Source of the DNA: Gammaproteobacteria bacterium
GTDB taxonomy: Bacteria; Pseudomonadota; Gammaproteobacteria; Pseudomonadales; Pseudomonadaceae
Direction of reading: 5' to 3'
Assembly (NCBI GenBank): GCA_018816095.1
Contig: JAHIWP010000031.1
Coordinates: 1 to 53,013, forward strand
DNA: 53,013 bases
Positions within the stretch are counted from its first letter, which is position 1; each line of letters opens with the position of its first letter. Below the pieces are notes generated by a model that saw only the letters and a list, made by a program, of their open reading frames with translations, searched no databases and was not told the origin of the DNA. The position numbers were made by a program, and so were the translations under genes. This document shows, in pieces, positions 27,043 to 39,486 of this stretch.

Positions 27043-28386
27043 TCACCGCAGCAGATACACCGCCAGCCCAGCCAGGGCCGACACCAGCAGCACCTCCATC
27101 ACCCCACGTTTGAAGCGCAGCAGCGCCAGCGCCGCCGCCAAGGCGATCAGCGCCGAAGGCCAGTCAAAAACGCCGGCAAAGCCCTGCGGCCACAGCACGT
27201 GGTAGGCAAAGAACAGCGCCAAATTAAGGATCACCCCCACCACGGCCGCGGTAATCGCGGTCAGTGGCGCGGTGAACTTCAGCTCACCGTGGGTCGACTC
27301 CACCAACGGCCCACCGGCGAGGATGAACAGAAAAGACGGCAGAAAGGTAAACCAGGTAACCAGCGCCGCCGCCACTGCGCCGCTGACAAAGCCCGAATCA
27401 CCGCCGAATACCGGCTGCAAATACGCCCCGACAAAGGCCACGAACGCCACCACCATAATCAGCGGCCCCGGCGTGGTTTCCCCCAGCGCCAGACCGTCGA
27501 TCATCTGCGTCGGTGTCAACCAGCCGTAATGGCCGATAGCGCCCTGGTAGACATACGGCAGCACTGCATAGGCACCACCGAAGGTCAGCAAGGCCGCCTT
27601 GGTAAAGAACCAGGCCATCTGCGTCAGCGTACCGTCCCAGCCATACAACGCCGTCAGCAGGACCATCGGCAGCAGCCAGAGCAGCGCACCACTGAGCAAC
27701 AACAGCGCCAGGCGCGAGGCACGAAAGCGCGTATGCGCCGCCGGCGGGCTGTTGTCATCGATCAGCGCTGGGCCGTATGAGGTGTTTTGCGGCGCATGCC
27801 CACCGCCCAGGCTGAACTGCTGCGGCAGCAGACGACCACCGAGGTAGCCGAGTAGCGCCGCGCCCAGCACGATCAACGGGAACGGCAGGTTGAAGGCAAA
27901 AATCGCAACAAAGGACGCCCCGGCAATCCCCCACAGCCAGTTGTTCTGCAGTGCCCGCGAGCCGATGCGCCAGGCCGCCTGCATGACAATCGCGGTGACC
28001 GCCGGCTTGATCCCGTAGAAAATCCCCGCCACCAGCGGCACATCGCCATAAGCGATATACAGCCACGACAGGCCGATCAGGATAAACAGCGACGGCAGCA
28101 CGAACAGCACCCCAGCCATCACACCGCCCCAGGTGCGGTGCAGCAGCCAGCCGATATAGGTGGCCAGCTGCTGCGCCTCCGGCCCCGGCAGCAACATGCA
28201 GTAATTCAGCGCATGCAGAAAACGCCGCTCGGACAACCAGCGGCGCTTCTCGACCAATTCCTGATGCATGATCGCGATCTGCCCAGCCGGCCCGCCGAAG
28301 CTGATCAGGCCGAGCTTCAACCAAAACCAGAAGGCTTCACGCAGGCTGACCGCAGGGGGCTGGATGGGGGCTGATAATTCCGACAT
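27043..28386 (-). CDS. chrA: ChrA chromate transporter (two CHR domains)
   Basis: Inner-membrane efflux protein of 447 residues with two homologous CHR halves: the first carries FGGPAGQIAIMHQELVEKRR and LLPGPEAQQL, the second LTFGGAYAVLPYVYQGAIGH and ETTPGPLIMVVAFVAF. About 10-12 membrane helices. It exports chromate in proton-coupled fashion in characterised members. Start ATG 28386 (MSELSAPIQ) is preferred to one six codons upstream, though its ribosome site is weak. No chrB regulator is adjacent. Confidence 0.9.
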   Translation of the reverse strand: MSELSAPIQPPAVSLREAFWFWLKLGLISFGGPAGQIAIMHQELVEKRRWLSERRFLHALNYCMLLPGPEAQQLATYIGWLLHRTWGGVMAGVLFVLPSLFILIGLSWLYIAYGDVPLVAGIFYGIKPAVTAIVMQAAWRIGSRALQNNWLWGIAGASFVAIFAFNLPFPLIVLGAALLGYLGGRLLPQQFSLGGGHAPQNTSYGPALIDDNSPPAAHTRFRASRLALLLLSGALLWLLPMVLLTALYGWDGTLTQMAWFFTKAALLTFGGAYAVLPYVYQGAIGHYGWLTPTQMIDGLALGETTPGPLIMVVAFVAFVGAYLQPVFGGDSGFVSGAVAAALVTWFTFLPSFLFILAGGPLVESTHGELKFTAPLTAITAAVVGVILNLALFFAYHVLWPQGFAGVFDWPSALIALAAALALLRFKRGVMEVLLVSALAGLAVYLLR

Positions 28387-28526
28387 GGGGCAACTCACAC
28401 GCATAAAAGCGCGCGCACTATAACGCGCACGGATGACAATTTAACGCGGCGACCATTCAAGCGCCGGCACGGATGTCCGTATACTTGGCAGCGCTACGCT
28501 CCCTCAAACTGCCCGTGAAGCCCGCC

Positions 28527-29432
28527 GTGAAAATCCGCCATTCGCTCGTAAGCCTGCTGCTGATCTGCAGCAGCGTTGTAGTTGCATCGAATACCCAGGC
28601 CGCCACGCCAAAACAGCAAGACCTAGCCGCCGGCAGCGCCCTGCTGGTCGACCTGCAAACCAATCAGGTGCTCTACGAGCGTAACGCCGACAGCGTGGTG
28701 CCGATTGCCTCAGTCAGCAAACTGATGACGGCCATGGTCACCCTCGACGCCAAGCTGCCACTGGATCAGCAACTGCCGATCATGATTCGCGACACCCAGG
28801 AAATGCGCGGGGTGTTCTCCCGCGTGCGCATTGGCAGCGAGCTGAGCCGCCGCGACATGTTGCTGCTGGCCCTGATGGCCTCGGAGAACCGCGCCGCATC
28901 GAGCCTAGCGCACCACTACCCAGGTGGCCACACGGCCTTTGTCGCGGCGATGAATGCCAAGGCCAAAGCGCTGGGCATGACTCATTCGCACTTCGTCGAG
29001 CCGACCGGGCTGTCGGAGCACAACGTCTCCAACTCCCGCGATCTGGTGTTGATGCTCAAGGCCGCGAACCAGTACCCGCTGATCCGCCAGTTCACCACCA
29101 CCTCGGAAAAAACCCAGGCGTTCCGCAAACCCAACTACACCCTCGGCTTTCGCAACACCAACAACCTGGTGCGCAAGCCGGGTTGGAGCGTGCAGCTGAG
29201 CAAGACCGGCTACACCGGTGAAGCCGGCCGCTGCCTGGTGATGAACACCGTGATGAATAAGCGCCCCGTGGCGTTTGTGGTGCTCGATGCCTTCGGCAAG
29301 TACACCCACATGGCCGACGCCAACCGGCTCAAGCGCTGGCTGGAAACCGGCAAAGTCACCGCCGTACCACCGGCCGCTATCAGCTACCGCCAGCAGAAAC
29401 TGGCGCAACGCCAGGCCAAGGCGGCGCAGTAA
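28527..29432 (+). CDS. pbpG: D-alanyl-D-alanine endopeptidase (PBP7/8 type)
   Basis: Periplasmic low-molecular-mass penicillin-binding protein that cuts D-Ala-mDAP cross-links in peptidoglycan. Active-site motifs are SVSK (Ser nucleophile and Lys), SEN and KTG ([11 protein letters not shown]). A signal peptide ([18 protein letters not shown] ... TQAA) begins right after the proposed GTG start at 28527; GTG 28515 and an ATG at 28473 are in frame too but would add an unlikely prefix. There is no C-terminal amphipathic anchor, as expected for PbpG. It ends at a strong bidirectional terminator facing the proE-like gene. Confidence 0.88.
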   Translation: MKIRHSLVSLLLICSSVVVASNTQAATPKQQDLAAGSALLVDLQTNQVLYERNADSVVPIASVSKLMTAMVTLDAKLPLDQQLPIMIRDTQEMRGVFSRVRIGSELSRRDMLLLALMASENRAASSLAHHYPGGHTAFVAAMNAKAKALGMTHSHFVEPTGLSEHNVSNSRDLVLMLKAANQYPLIRQFTTTSEKTQAFRKPNYTLGFRNTNNLVRKPGWSVQLSKTGYTGEAGRCLVMNTVMNKRPVAFVVLDAFGKYTHMADANRLKRWLETGKVTAVPPAAISYRQQKLAQRQAKAAQ

Positions 29433-29443
29433 AGCCTTAAAAC

Positions 29444-29474
29444 AAAAAGGCCCGCAGCACGTGCGGGCCTTTTT
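29444..29474. terminator. bidirectional terminator, pbpG / proE-like gene
   Basis: AAAAAGGCCCGC-agcacgt-GCGGGCCTTTTT between converging genes. Confidence 0.9.
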
Positions 29475-29489
29475 ACATCAGCGAGTCGC

Positions 29490-31163
29490 TCAGCTGTTGC
29501 TCATCCCCAGCAGCGTCTGACGCATGCCAAACACCAAAAACCGCGCCAGCTCGCTGAGCGGTAGGGCCTTACTTATCAGATACCCCTGCGCCTGATCACA
29601 GCCGTACTCACGCAACAGCGCCAGCTGCTCGGCGTTTTCCACGCCTTCACCGACCACCTGCAGATTAAGGTTGTGCGCCAGGTTGATCATCGCCCGCACC
29701 AGCTGACGGTTCTCTGCGCGTTCATCCATGCCGCCAACAAAACTCTTGTCGATTTTCAGCAAGGTGATTGGCAGGTTGTTGAGGTGCACGAAGGAGGAGA
29801 AGCCGGTGCCAAAATCGTCGAGCGAAAACCGCACACCGAGGCGCCCGAGGGCCAGCATGGTCTGCCGCACCTGATCACTGCGGCGCATCACGGCAGTTTC
29901 CGTCAGCTCGAACTCCAACCATTGTGCGTCGACGCCACGCTCTTCGATCAGCCGGCTAAGCGTGGGCAGCAGCTGGCTGTCCTGAAACTGATGGAACGAT
30001 AGGTTGATCGCCATGTGCAGCGGCGGCACACCCCGCCCGAGCAGCCATTGCATGTCACGCAAGGCACGCGAAATAACCCAGTAACCGAGCGGCACAATCA
30101 GCCCGCTTTCCTCGGCCAGCGGGATAAATTCGTTAGGCGCCAACAGGCCGTGCTCGCTGTGCTGCCAGCGCACCAGCGCCTCTAGGCCGACGATGCGTCC
30201 ACTCTGCAAACACAAACGCGGCTGGTAATGCAGCTCCAATTCGTCGCGACGCAGAGCACGGCGCAGCTCGCTTTCCAGGTCGGCCTGGTTGCGCGCACTG
30301 CGGTTGACCCGCTCGTCGTATAAATAAAAGCTGCAGCCTTGCTGACTTTTGGCCTGTTGCATGGCGATGTGCGCATGCCACATCAATGTGTCCGCACTGC
30401 TGCCGGGACGCGAATGGGCCAGCCCCAGGCTGCAACCAATCAGCAGGCTTTCACCATTGATCCAGTAAGGCTCGCCAAGGGCTTCACTCAACTGCATGGC
30501 CAGGCGCTCGGCGCGCTGCGGGTCGCGGCGACTGTCGAGCAACAAGGCAAATTCATCACTGCCCAGGCGCGCCACCCGGTCGCTGTCTTGCAGCTGCGCC
30601 TTGATCCGCGCCACCACCTGCAGAATCAAACTGTCGCCGCCCTGATAGCCAAGCGCATCGTTGGCGCGGCGGAAGTTATCCAGATCGAGATGGCCGAGGG
30701 TCAGCCCCTGCCCGCCTTGCTCACTCAAGCGAGCGGCGAGCAGGGCCTGAAAGCCCTGACGATTGGCAATCCCGGTCAGTGCATCCTGTTCGGCCAGACG
30801 CTGCACAGCGGCGTTAAGGCGAGCGCGTTCGCGCCCATAGCGCAGGCAGCGGCGCAGCACCTCGACACTGAGCTGGTCGTGCACCAGCCAGTCGCATACA
30901 TCCTCAGGCACAGCTGTGGGTTCACTCTCCAGCAGCAGGATAATCGGCAGGGCACAGTGGCCCGTGGCCGGCAGGTTGGCGGCGGTGGTCAGCAGCAACG
31001 CGTTATGGGGGTTATCGAACAGCGCGCTGGCCGCGTCCCAGGACGGCGCGGTAATCAACGCATAGCCACTGCCCAGCGCACTCAGGCGCTCGCGCAGGGT
31101 CTGCGCCCAGGCGGGCGTTTCCGCCAATAGGAGTAGGCGTAATGGTTCGACGAACGCGGACAA
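29490..31163 (-). CDS. proE: EAL-type c-di-GMP phosphodiesterase with degenerate GGDEF (ProE-like)
   Basis: A 557-residue protein: an N-terminal receiver-like fold without the phospho-acceptor set (about 1-115), a GGDEF domain whose signature is GSDEF in RVARLGSDEFALL (probably no cyclase activity), and an intact EAL domain (VGLEALVRW, ELTETAVM, LDDFGTGFSS, KIDKSF). Expected to hydrolyse c-di-GMP. It lies next to rep, as PA5295 (proE) does in PAO1. Start: TTG 31163 follows GGGGGA at good spacing; another TTG 21 bases upstream is possible; no ATG fits. Confidence 0.85.
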   Translation of the reverse strand: MSAFVEPLRLLLLAETPAWAQTLRERLSALGSGYALITAPSWDAASALFDNPHNALLLTTAANLPATGHCALPIILLLESEPTAVPEDVCDWLVHDQLSVEVLRRCLRYGRERARLNAAVQRLAEQDALTGIANRQGFQALLAARLSEQGGQGLTLGHLDLDNFRRANDALGYQGGDSLILQVVARIKAQLQDSDRVARLGSDEFALLLDSRRDPQRAERLAMQLSEALGEPYWINGESLLIGCSLGLAHSRPGSSADTLMWHAHIAMQQAKSQQGCSFYLYDERVNRSARNQADLESELRRALRRDELELHYQPRLCLQSGRIVGLEALVRWQHSEHGLLAPNEFIPLAEESGLIVPLGYWVISRALRDMQWLLGRGVPPLHMAINLSFHQFQDSQLLPTLSRLIEERGVDAQWLEFELTETAVMRRSDQVRQTMLALGRLGVRFSLDDFGTGFSSFVHLNNLPITLLKIDKSFVGGMDERAENRQLVRAMINLAHNLNLQVVGEGVENAEQLALLREYGCDQAQGYLISKALPLSELARFLVFGMRQTLLGMSNS

Positions 31164-31427
31164 ACAACTTCCCCCACAGCACAAATAAAGAGCAGCAATA
31201 ACGCTCGAATGCGTCGTAATCGACGTCTAATCACGCACATCCATGTGTCTGCGGCGCATCCTGCGGCCAGGCAAGGTGCCAGAAGTGGCACCAGAGTACT
31301 GGATTGCACAAATTAGCCAAGCCTGGCGGTTGGCCATTACGTGCACTGCAACACACTTCCAGATGGTCACGGCAGAAAGCCTCAGGCCTGTTAAAATGCC
31401 CGCCCATTTCCCCTGACGATTGATTTG

Positions 31428-34153
<2,726 letters not shown>

Positions 34154-34239
34154 CAACTGCGCACCCAAAAGTGGCCGAGGGTCCTTTTCGTCGTCGCAGT
34201 CGACGGCTTGCAGGATGACCAGCCATGGATGGCACGCAC

Positions 34240-34269
34240 AAAAAAGCCGCCTGATCAGGCGGCTTTTTT
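34240..34269. terminator. bidirectional terminator, xpt / cycB
   Basis: A 30-base perfect palindrome: AAAAAAGCCGCCTGA / TCAGGCGGCTTTTTT, between converging genes. Confidence 0.95.
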
Positions 34270-34287
34270 ACAGCAGTGCCAGGCGTA

Positions 34288-34710
34288 TTACAGGCCGGAC
34301 ATCTTCTGGATTGCACCACGCAGCTCGTCATCCGAGCAATCCGCGCAAGTGCCTTTAGGCGGCATGGCGTTGATGCCGGAAATCGCCTTGGCCAGGATGC
34401 CGTCGAGGCCGCCCTGTGCATCTGCACGCTCTTTCCATGCAGCGGTATCGCCAATTTTTGGCGCGCCTAGAATACCTGGGGTATGGCAGGCACCGCAGTG
34501 CTTAGCAATGATGTCATCGGCAGTACGCGCACCGCCGCCAGCGGCAACAGCGACAGCACCCACACCCTTGCACTCTTCACCCATCACGCAGACTTGGCCA
34601 ACCGGCTTCAGTCGCTCGGCAATGGCATCGTCGGTCGTGGCCTGAGCAGTCACTGCCCACAGGGCCAATACGGTAGCAGGGGCTACCAGGATTTTTTTAA
34701 TCAGGTTCAC
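34288..34710 (-). CDS. cycB: cytochrome c5
   Basis: Periplasmic or membrane-associated monohaem cytochrome c, 140 residues. Signal sequence (LVAPATVLALWAVTAQA), haem site CGACH, distal Met ligand probably in NAMPPKGTC, and the extra Cys pair of c5 cytochromes (CADC). It carries electrons to terminal oxidases. GTG start at 34710 after GAGGG. Confidence 0.93.
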   Translation of the reverse strand: MNLIKKILVAPATVLALWAVTAQATTDDAIAERLKPVGQVCVMGEECKGVGAVAVAAGGGARTADDIIAKHCGACHTPGILGAPKIGDTAAWKERADAQGGLDGILAKAISGINAMPPKGTCADCSDDELRGAIQKMSGL

Positions 34711-34820
34711 GGTACACCCTCTTCGTGGCTAGTCACGCTCGCGGCCACGGTTTCGCGAGCAGAACGCAGTATAACGGCAAGCCGCGAGCGCTGAAACCGC
34801 TCAGATTGCCGCAGGGTTAT

Positions 34821-35369
34821 TTAGAAGGTGGCCGGCGTAGTCGCGCTGATCAACCGCGCAGGCTGCTCGAACGGATTACGGAAGCGATGCGGTTTACTGC
34901 TCTCGAAGTAGTAACTGTCACCGGCTTCGAGGATAAACACTTCACTGCCGACGGTCAGTTCCAACTGGCCGGAGACCAGCATGCCTGCCTCTTCACCTTC
35001 GTGGGCATACATCTCGTCGCCAGTGTCTGAGCCCACAGGGTAGGTTTCATCGAGGAAGGAAATGGCCCGGCTCGGGTGCGCCTTCCCCACCAGCTTCATG
35101 GTGATGGCACCGCTGCAGATATCAGTCAGCTCAGCAGCCCGATAGACCACCTGGATCTGAGCATCCTGCTCCGCGTCCAGGGAGAAAAACTCCACCAGCG
35201 ACATCGGGATACCCGCCAGCACCTTTTTTAACGAACTGATCGAGGGGCTTACGCTGTTCTTCTCGATCATCGAAATGGTGCTGTTGGTGACGCCTGCCCG
35301 CTTGGCGAGTTCACGCTGGGAAAGGCCTTTGAGTTTACGAATGGATTGCAGTCGAACACCGACGTCCAA
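34821..35369 (-). CDS. pauR: XRE-cupin regulator of polyamine catabolism (PauR)
   Basis: A 182-residue regulator: helix-turn-helix (LSQRELAKRAGVTNSTISMI) then cupin (about 105-180; AHEGEEAGMLVSGQLEL). It matches PauR (PA5301) of PAO1 in length, sequence style and location next to dadX; PauR represses the pauA and pauB genes and is relieved by putrescine or cadaverine. A TTG at 35369 gives the expected start (DVGVRLQSIRKLKGLSQ); ATGs further upstream would add about 16-27 residues. Its targets here probably include the FAD oxidase at 39.5 kb and kauB at 42.1-43.6 kb. Confidence 0.85.
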   Translation of the reverse strand: MDVGVRLQSIRKLKGLSQRELAKRAGVTNSTISMIEKNSVSPSISSLKKVLAGIPMSLVEFFSLDAEQDAQIQVVYRAAELTDICSGAITMKLVGKAHPSRAISFLDETYPVGSDTGDEMYAHEGEEAGMLVSGQLELTVGSEVFILEAGDSYYFESSKPHRFRNPFEQPARLISATTPATF

Positions 35370-35470
35370 TGCTGGAGTCCCCCTCGGGAAGATACGGAAA
35401 TGTGGCCGTATCATGGCATAGCGTTCAGAATTTACAACACTCGCGTTCAAACTCGTCTACAGCGACATAC

Positions 35471-36544
35471 TCAGCCCCCGAGATAGAGCAGCGGCGCCCG
35501 CCGCAGGTTACAAAACAGCTGGTAGGGAATGCTGCCGGCCTGCAGCGCCACGTCGCTGGCCAGCACCTGTTTACCCCAGAGTTCGACCCGACTGCCCAGG
35601 CCAGCCTGCGGCAAGTCGGTGAGGTCGACGGTGAGCATGTCCATCGACACCCGGCCGATCAGCCGGGTCAGCTGGCCGTCCACGGCCACTGGCGTACCGG
35701 TCGGCGCATGCCGCGGGTAACCATCGGCATAGCCCATAGCAACCACTCCGACCCGAGTCGGCCGCTCGCTGATAAAGCGCGCGCCATAGCCCACCGGCTC
35801 GCCGGCCGGCAGTTCGCGCACGATGATGATCTTCGATTCCAGGGTCATCACCGGTTGCAGGCGCGCCGCCACAGCTTGCGCCTGCTCGAACGGCGTAGCG
35901 CCATAGAGCATGATGCCAGGGCGCACCCAGTCACTGGGAACGCTTGGCCAACCCAACAGTGCCGGCGAGTTGCGCAGGCTGACTTCGGCCACAATCCCTT
36001 CGCGCGCCTGCTGAAACACCGCCAGTTGCTCCTCGCTGCGCGGACAATCCAGCTCATCGGCGCGAGCAAAGTGGCTCATCAACACGACCTTCGCCACCTT
36101 GCCACTGGCCAACAGACGTTGATACGCCGCCTGGTACTCCGCCGGGTGAAAGCCGACTCGGTGCATGCCGCTGTCCATTTTCAACCAGACCGTCAGCGGA
36201 GTGCTGAGCGTGCTGCGCTCAATCGCTTCAAGCTGCCACCACGAATGCACCACACACCAAAGCCCGTGTTGTTCAATCAGCGGCAGCTCGTCGGCCTCGA
36301 AAAAACCCTCTAACAACAGGATCGGCCCGCCGATACCGGCCTCGCTCAACTGCAGTGCCTCTTCGATACAGGCTACGGCAAAGCCATCCGCTTGCGCCTG
36401 CAGTGCTTGTGCACAGCGCACCGCGCCATGGCCATAGGCATCTGCCTTGATCACCGCCAGCGCGCGCGCGCCGCTCAGCTCGCGGGCCAGTTGGTAGTTA
36501 TCACGCAGGGCTTGCAAGTCAATCAGGGCACGGGCGGGGCGCAT
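35471..36544 (-). CDS. dadX: catabolic alanine racemase
   Basis: PLP enzyme interconverting L- and D-alanine, 357 residues. PLP lysine Lys33 in [11 protein letters not shown]; the catalytic Tyr of the second subunit lies in the C-terminal domain (around GYGARF). It is the catabolic racemase paired with DadA. Downstream of ridA and dadA on the minus strand, probably in the same Lrp-activated unit. Confidence 0.95.
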   Translation of the reverse strand: MRPARALIDLQALRDNYQLARELSGARALAVIKADAYGHGAVRCAQALQAQADGFAVACIEEALQLSEAGIGGPILLLEGFFEADELPLIEQHGLWCVVHSWWQLEAIERSTLSTPLTVWLKMDSGMHRVGFHPAEYQAAYQRLLASGKVAKVVLMSHFARADELDCPRSEEQLAVFQQAREGIVAEVSLRNSPALLGWPSVPSDWVRPGIMLYGATPFEQAQAVAARLQPVMTLESKIIIVRELPAGEPVGYGARFISERPTRVGVVAMGYADGYPRHAPTGTPVAVDGQLTRLIGRVSMDMLTVDLTDLPQAGLGSRVELWGKQVLASDVALQAGSIPYQLFCNLRRAPLLYLGG

Positions 36545-36643
36545 GGGGTTCTCGGCTGTCGGCAGGTATCAGTCTTAAAAATGGCGGGAGCCATTTTAGC
36601 GTTGCGCCGCAATGGCCCGTAAGGCGGTCCCGGATAACAGGCG

Positions 36644-36994
36644 CTATAGCGCTGCCACCACGGTGATTTCGACTAACACCTCAGGCTTGTACATGTTCGC
36701 CTCCACGCATGCCCTGGCTGGCGCAGCGCCAGGGGCCACCCAAGCATCCCAGACCTGATTGAAGCCCGCGTAGTCGCGCGCCATATCCTTTAAGTAGATG
36801 GTCACGGAGAGGATTTTCGACTTGTCGCTGCCGGCCTCGGCCAAAAAACGGTCTGTACTGGCCAGGGTTTCGCGGGTTTGCTGCACGATGTCGCCGCTGT
36901 AATCGTCGGCCAATTGCCCGGCCAGATAGACCGTGCCGTTATGGATAACAATTTCGCTGTGACGGGTTTCAGTGAGCAGGCGCTGTACTGACAT
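36644..36994 (-). CDS. RidA-family enamine/imine deaminase
   Basis: A 116-residue member of the Rid (YjgF/YER057c) family, with the arginine in [12 protein letters not shown] that binds the carboxylate in active members, and EITVVAAL at the end. Such proteins hydrolyse reactive 2-imino acids. It overlaps the 3' end of dadA by 26 bases and lies before dadX, so its likely job is to dispose of 2-iminopropionate released by DadA. ATG 36994 follows AGGAG. It corresponds to PA5303 in PAO1 gene order. Confidence 0.9.
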   Translation of the reverse strand: MSVQRLLTETRHSEIVIHNGTVYLAGQLADDYSGDIVQQTRETLASTDRFLAEAGSDKSKILSVTIYLKDMARDYAGFNQVWDAWVAPGAAPARACVEANMYKPEVLVEITVVAAL

Positions 36995-38267
36995 GCTTGT
37001 GAGTCTCCTGGGAACGGCTATAACGGGAAATATCCAGACCTTCGGCACTGATCTGCGGACGCTTTTTCGCCATCAGATCAGCAAGCAGGCGGCCGGAGCC
37101 GCAGGCCATGGTCCAGCCCAGTGTGCCGTGACCGGTGTTGAGGAACAAATTACGCATGCGGGTGGCCCCAATAATCGGCGTGCCATCCGGGGTGGCAGGC
37201 CGCAAACCGGTCCAGAATTCGGCCTGGGTCAGATCGCCACCTTGTGGGTAAAGATCGGCGGTGATCATTTCCAGGGTTTCACGACGACGTGGATTAAGGC
37301 TCAGGTCGAAACCGGCAATTTCCGCCATGCCGCCAACACGAATACGGTTGTCGAAACGGGTGATGGCGACTTTGTAGGTCTCATCGAGGATGGTCGAAGT
37401 CGGCGCCATGGCCGCGTTGGTGATCGGCACCGTCAAGGAGTAGCCCTTGAGCGGGTACACCGGCGCCTTGATCCCCAGCGGTTTGAGCAGTTGCGGGCTA
37501 AAGCTGCCGAGCGCCAACACGTAACGGTCAGCAGTTTCCAGTTTGCCGTCGATCCATACGCCATTAACCCGGTCGCCCACGGCCTCAATGCGCTGAATAT
37601 CCTGACCGAAACGGAATTCCACCCCCAGCGCCTTGGCCATCTCGGCAAGTTTTGTGGTGAACATCTGGCAGTCGCCGGTCTGGTCATTCGGCAGGCGCAG
37701 GGCGCCCGCCAGCTTGTCGGTCACAGCGGCCAAGGCCGGCTCAACACGGGCAATACCGGCGCGGTCGAGCAGTTCGAAAGGCACGCCTGATTGCTTGAGT
37801 ACGGCGATATCTTTCGCGGCGTTGTCCAGTTGCGCCTGGGTGCGGAACAGCTGAGTGGTGCCCAGGCTGCGGCCTTCATAAGCGATACCGGTTTCCAAAC
37901 GCAGTTCGTCAAGGCAGTCGCGGCTGTACTCGGACAGGCGCACCATGCGTTCCTTGTTCACCGCATAACGGCTGGCGGTGCAGTTGCGCAGCATTTGCGC
38001 CATCCACAGGTATTGATCGATATCGGTGGTGGCTTTGATCGCCAGGGGCGCATGCTTCTGCAGCAACCACTTGATGGCTTTCAGCGGCACGCCAGGCGCA
38101 GCCCACGGCGAGGCGTAACCCGGGGACACCTGGCCGGCGTTGGCGAAGCTGGTTTCCATGGCCGGCGCGTTCTGCCGATCGACCACCACCACTTCAAAGC
38201 CCTGACGAGCCAGGTAATACGCACTGGCTGTACCAATCACACCGCTACCGAGAACTAGAACCCGCAT
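36969..38267 (-). CDS. dadA: D-amino acid dehydrogenase, small subunit type
   Basis: Membrane-associated FAD enzyme oxidising D-alanine and other D-amino acids to 2-oxo acids, passing electrons to the respiratory chain; 432 residues, the PAO1 length. FAD motif [20 protein letters not shown] at the very N terminus; later conserved segments are [16 protein letters not shown] and [14 protein letters not shown]. First gene of dadA-ridA-dadX, divergent from lrp. Confidence 0.95.
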   Translation of the reverse strand: MRVLVLGSGVIGTASAYYLARQGFEVVVVDRQNAPAMETSFANAGQVSPGYASPWAAPGVPLKAIKWLLQKHAPLAIKATTDIDQYLWMAQMLRNCTASRYAVNKERMVRLSEYSRDCLDELRLETGIAYEGRSLGTTQLFRTQAQLDNAAKDIAVLKQSGVPFELLDRAGIARVEPALAAVTDKLAGALRLPNDQTGDCQMFTTKLAEMAKALGVEFRFGQDIQRIEAVGDRVNGVWIDGKLETADRYVLALGSFSPQLLKPLGIKAPVYPLKGYSLTVPITNAAMAPTSTILDETYKVAITRFDNRIRVGGMAEIAGFDLSLNPRRRETLEMITADLYPQGGDLTQAEFWTGLRPATPDGTPIIGATRMRNLFLNTGHGTLGWTMACGSGRLLADLMAKKRPQISAEGLDISRYSRSQETHKHVSTAPAH

Positions 38268-38422
38268 GCCGCTCTCCTCGTCGCGACCCAGCGCGACGGA
38301 TAATTCTTGAGATCACAATTGAGCGCAGTATAGGAAGAGATCAGCAGTGCTTTTCACTATATAAATAGCTATATTTGGCGACAATTATTGGCAATATCGC
38401 CTTATACAGAGGGGTATCCACC
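38268..38422. promoter_or_regulatory. divergent dadA / lrp control region
   Basis: AT-rich stretch in GC-rich surroundings, containing CTATATAAATAGCTATATTT and, further on, two copies of a TTGGC-A pattern (ATTTGGCGACAATTATTGGCAATA). Lrp activates dad genes in P. aeruginosa from this region; the near-palindrome AAATAGCTATATTT is a candidate Lrp site. Individual promoter hexamers are not clear. Confidence 0.5.
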
Positions 38423-38911
38423 GTGCGCACTCAGCATCAGAGCCGTCGTGAACTGGACAAAATCGACCGCAACATCCTGCGCATCCTGCAGGAAGATGGG
38501 CGTATCAGCTTTACCGAGCTGGGCGAGCGGGTTGGCCTGTCGACCACGCCCTGTACCGAGCGCGTGCGCCGCCTGGAGCGTGAAGGCATCATCATGGGCT
38601 ACCACGCCCGCCTTAACCCGCAGCAGCTCAAGGCCAGCCTGCTGGTGTTCGTCGAGATCAGCCTGGATTACAAATCTGGCGATACTTTTGAGGAGTTCCG
38701 CCGCGCCGTGCTGAAGCTGCCGCACGTGCTGGAATGCCACCTGGTGTCCGGGGATTTCGACTACTTGGTGAAGGCACGGATCAACGAGATGGCCAGCTAC
38801 CGCAAATTGCTCGGCGACATCCTGCTCAAGCTGCCGCACGTGCGCGAGTCGAAGAGCTACATCGTCATGGAAGAAGTGAAAGAGAGCCTGAGCCTGCCGA
38901 TTGCCGAGTAG
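38423..38911 (+). CDS. lrp: Lrp/AsnC-family regulator of D-alanine catabolism
   Basis: A 162-residue regulator: helix-turn-helix (ISFTELGERVGLSTTPCTERVRRL) and RAM ligand-binding domain (about 75-150). Start GTG 38423 after AGGGG; an ATG 48 bases upstream lacks a ribosome site. Divergent from dadA, as in PAO1 where it activates dadAX with L-alanine as effector. Confidence 0.93.
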   Translation: MRTQHQSRRELDKIDRNILRILQEDGRISFTELGERVGLSTTPCTERVRRLEREGIIMGYHARLNPQQLKASLLVFVEISLDYKSGDTFEEFRRAVLKLPHVLECHLVSGDFDYLVKARINEMASYRKLLGDILLKLPHVRESKSYIVMEEVKESLSLPIAE

Positions 38912-38958
38912 CACGGGGAGCCGGCCGCAGCTAACGCTTTGAGTATCGCTGCGCCAAC

Positions 38959-39312
38959 CTACACCAGCACCTGGCGCGTGCTAGCAATCAGGTTATGCAC
39001 CTGCTGCTCTACTGCAGGCTCAATCATCTGCTCCGGGCCTTGGCCACGCGGGCACGGCAGGCTGGCCGTGGTGCCAAACAGCCGGCAAATCAGCGGCCGC
39101 TGGTCATACACCGTGCAGCCTTGCGGGCCTAGGTGCACGCAATTGAATTCGGCCAAGGCGGCGTCGTGCGCGGCGTCACTTTTTACCGGCAGGCGCGACA
39201 TTTCTTCGGACGAGGCCGTCACCGGGCCGCAGCAGTCGTGACAACCCGGCACACAGGCGAAACTGGGAATCTGCAAACGCAGCTGGTCGATTTTGCGGCG
39301 GGTGCAACTCAT
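38959..39312 (-). CDS. YkgJ-type cysteine-cluster protein
   Basis: A 117-residue protein with eight cysteines in the CxxxCxxCC pattern of the YkgJ/UPF0153 family (CVPGCHDCCG, then NCVHLGPQGCTVYDQRPLICRLFG). The family is thought to bind Zn or an Fe-S cluster; the enzymatic role is unknown. Start ATG 39312 after AGGAC. Converges with lrp. Confidence 0.88.
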   Translation of the reverse strand: MSCTRRKIDQLRLQIPSFACVPGCHDCCGPVTASSEEMSRLPVKSDAAHDAALAEFNCVHLGPQGCTVYDQRPLICRLFGTTASLPCPRGQGPEQMIEPAVEQQVHNLIASTRQVLV

Positions 39313-39486
39313 GGGTAGGGTCCTGAAACAGTGGCCGGCATAGTAACCGCACGACAGCCCATTTCGAGGAAGCGGGCCGATTAATCGACAAAAAACCGGT
39401 TAATTGCCGATTACCTCTTGGCGTTTGCTAAACCCCGCGCTTATTCTTCGTAAAATTTTCCAAACATAATAATCAGGATTCCACAC

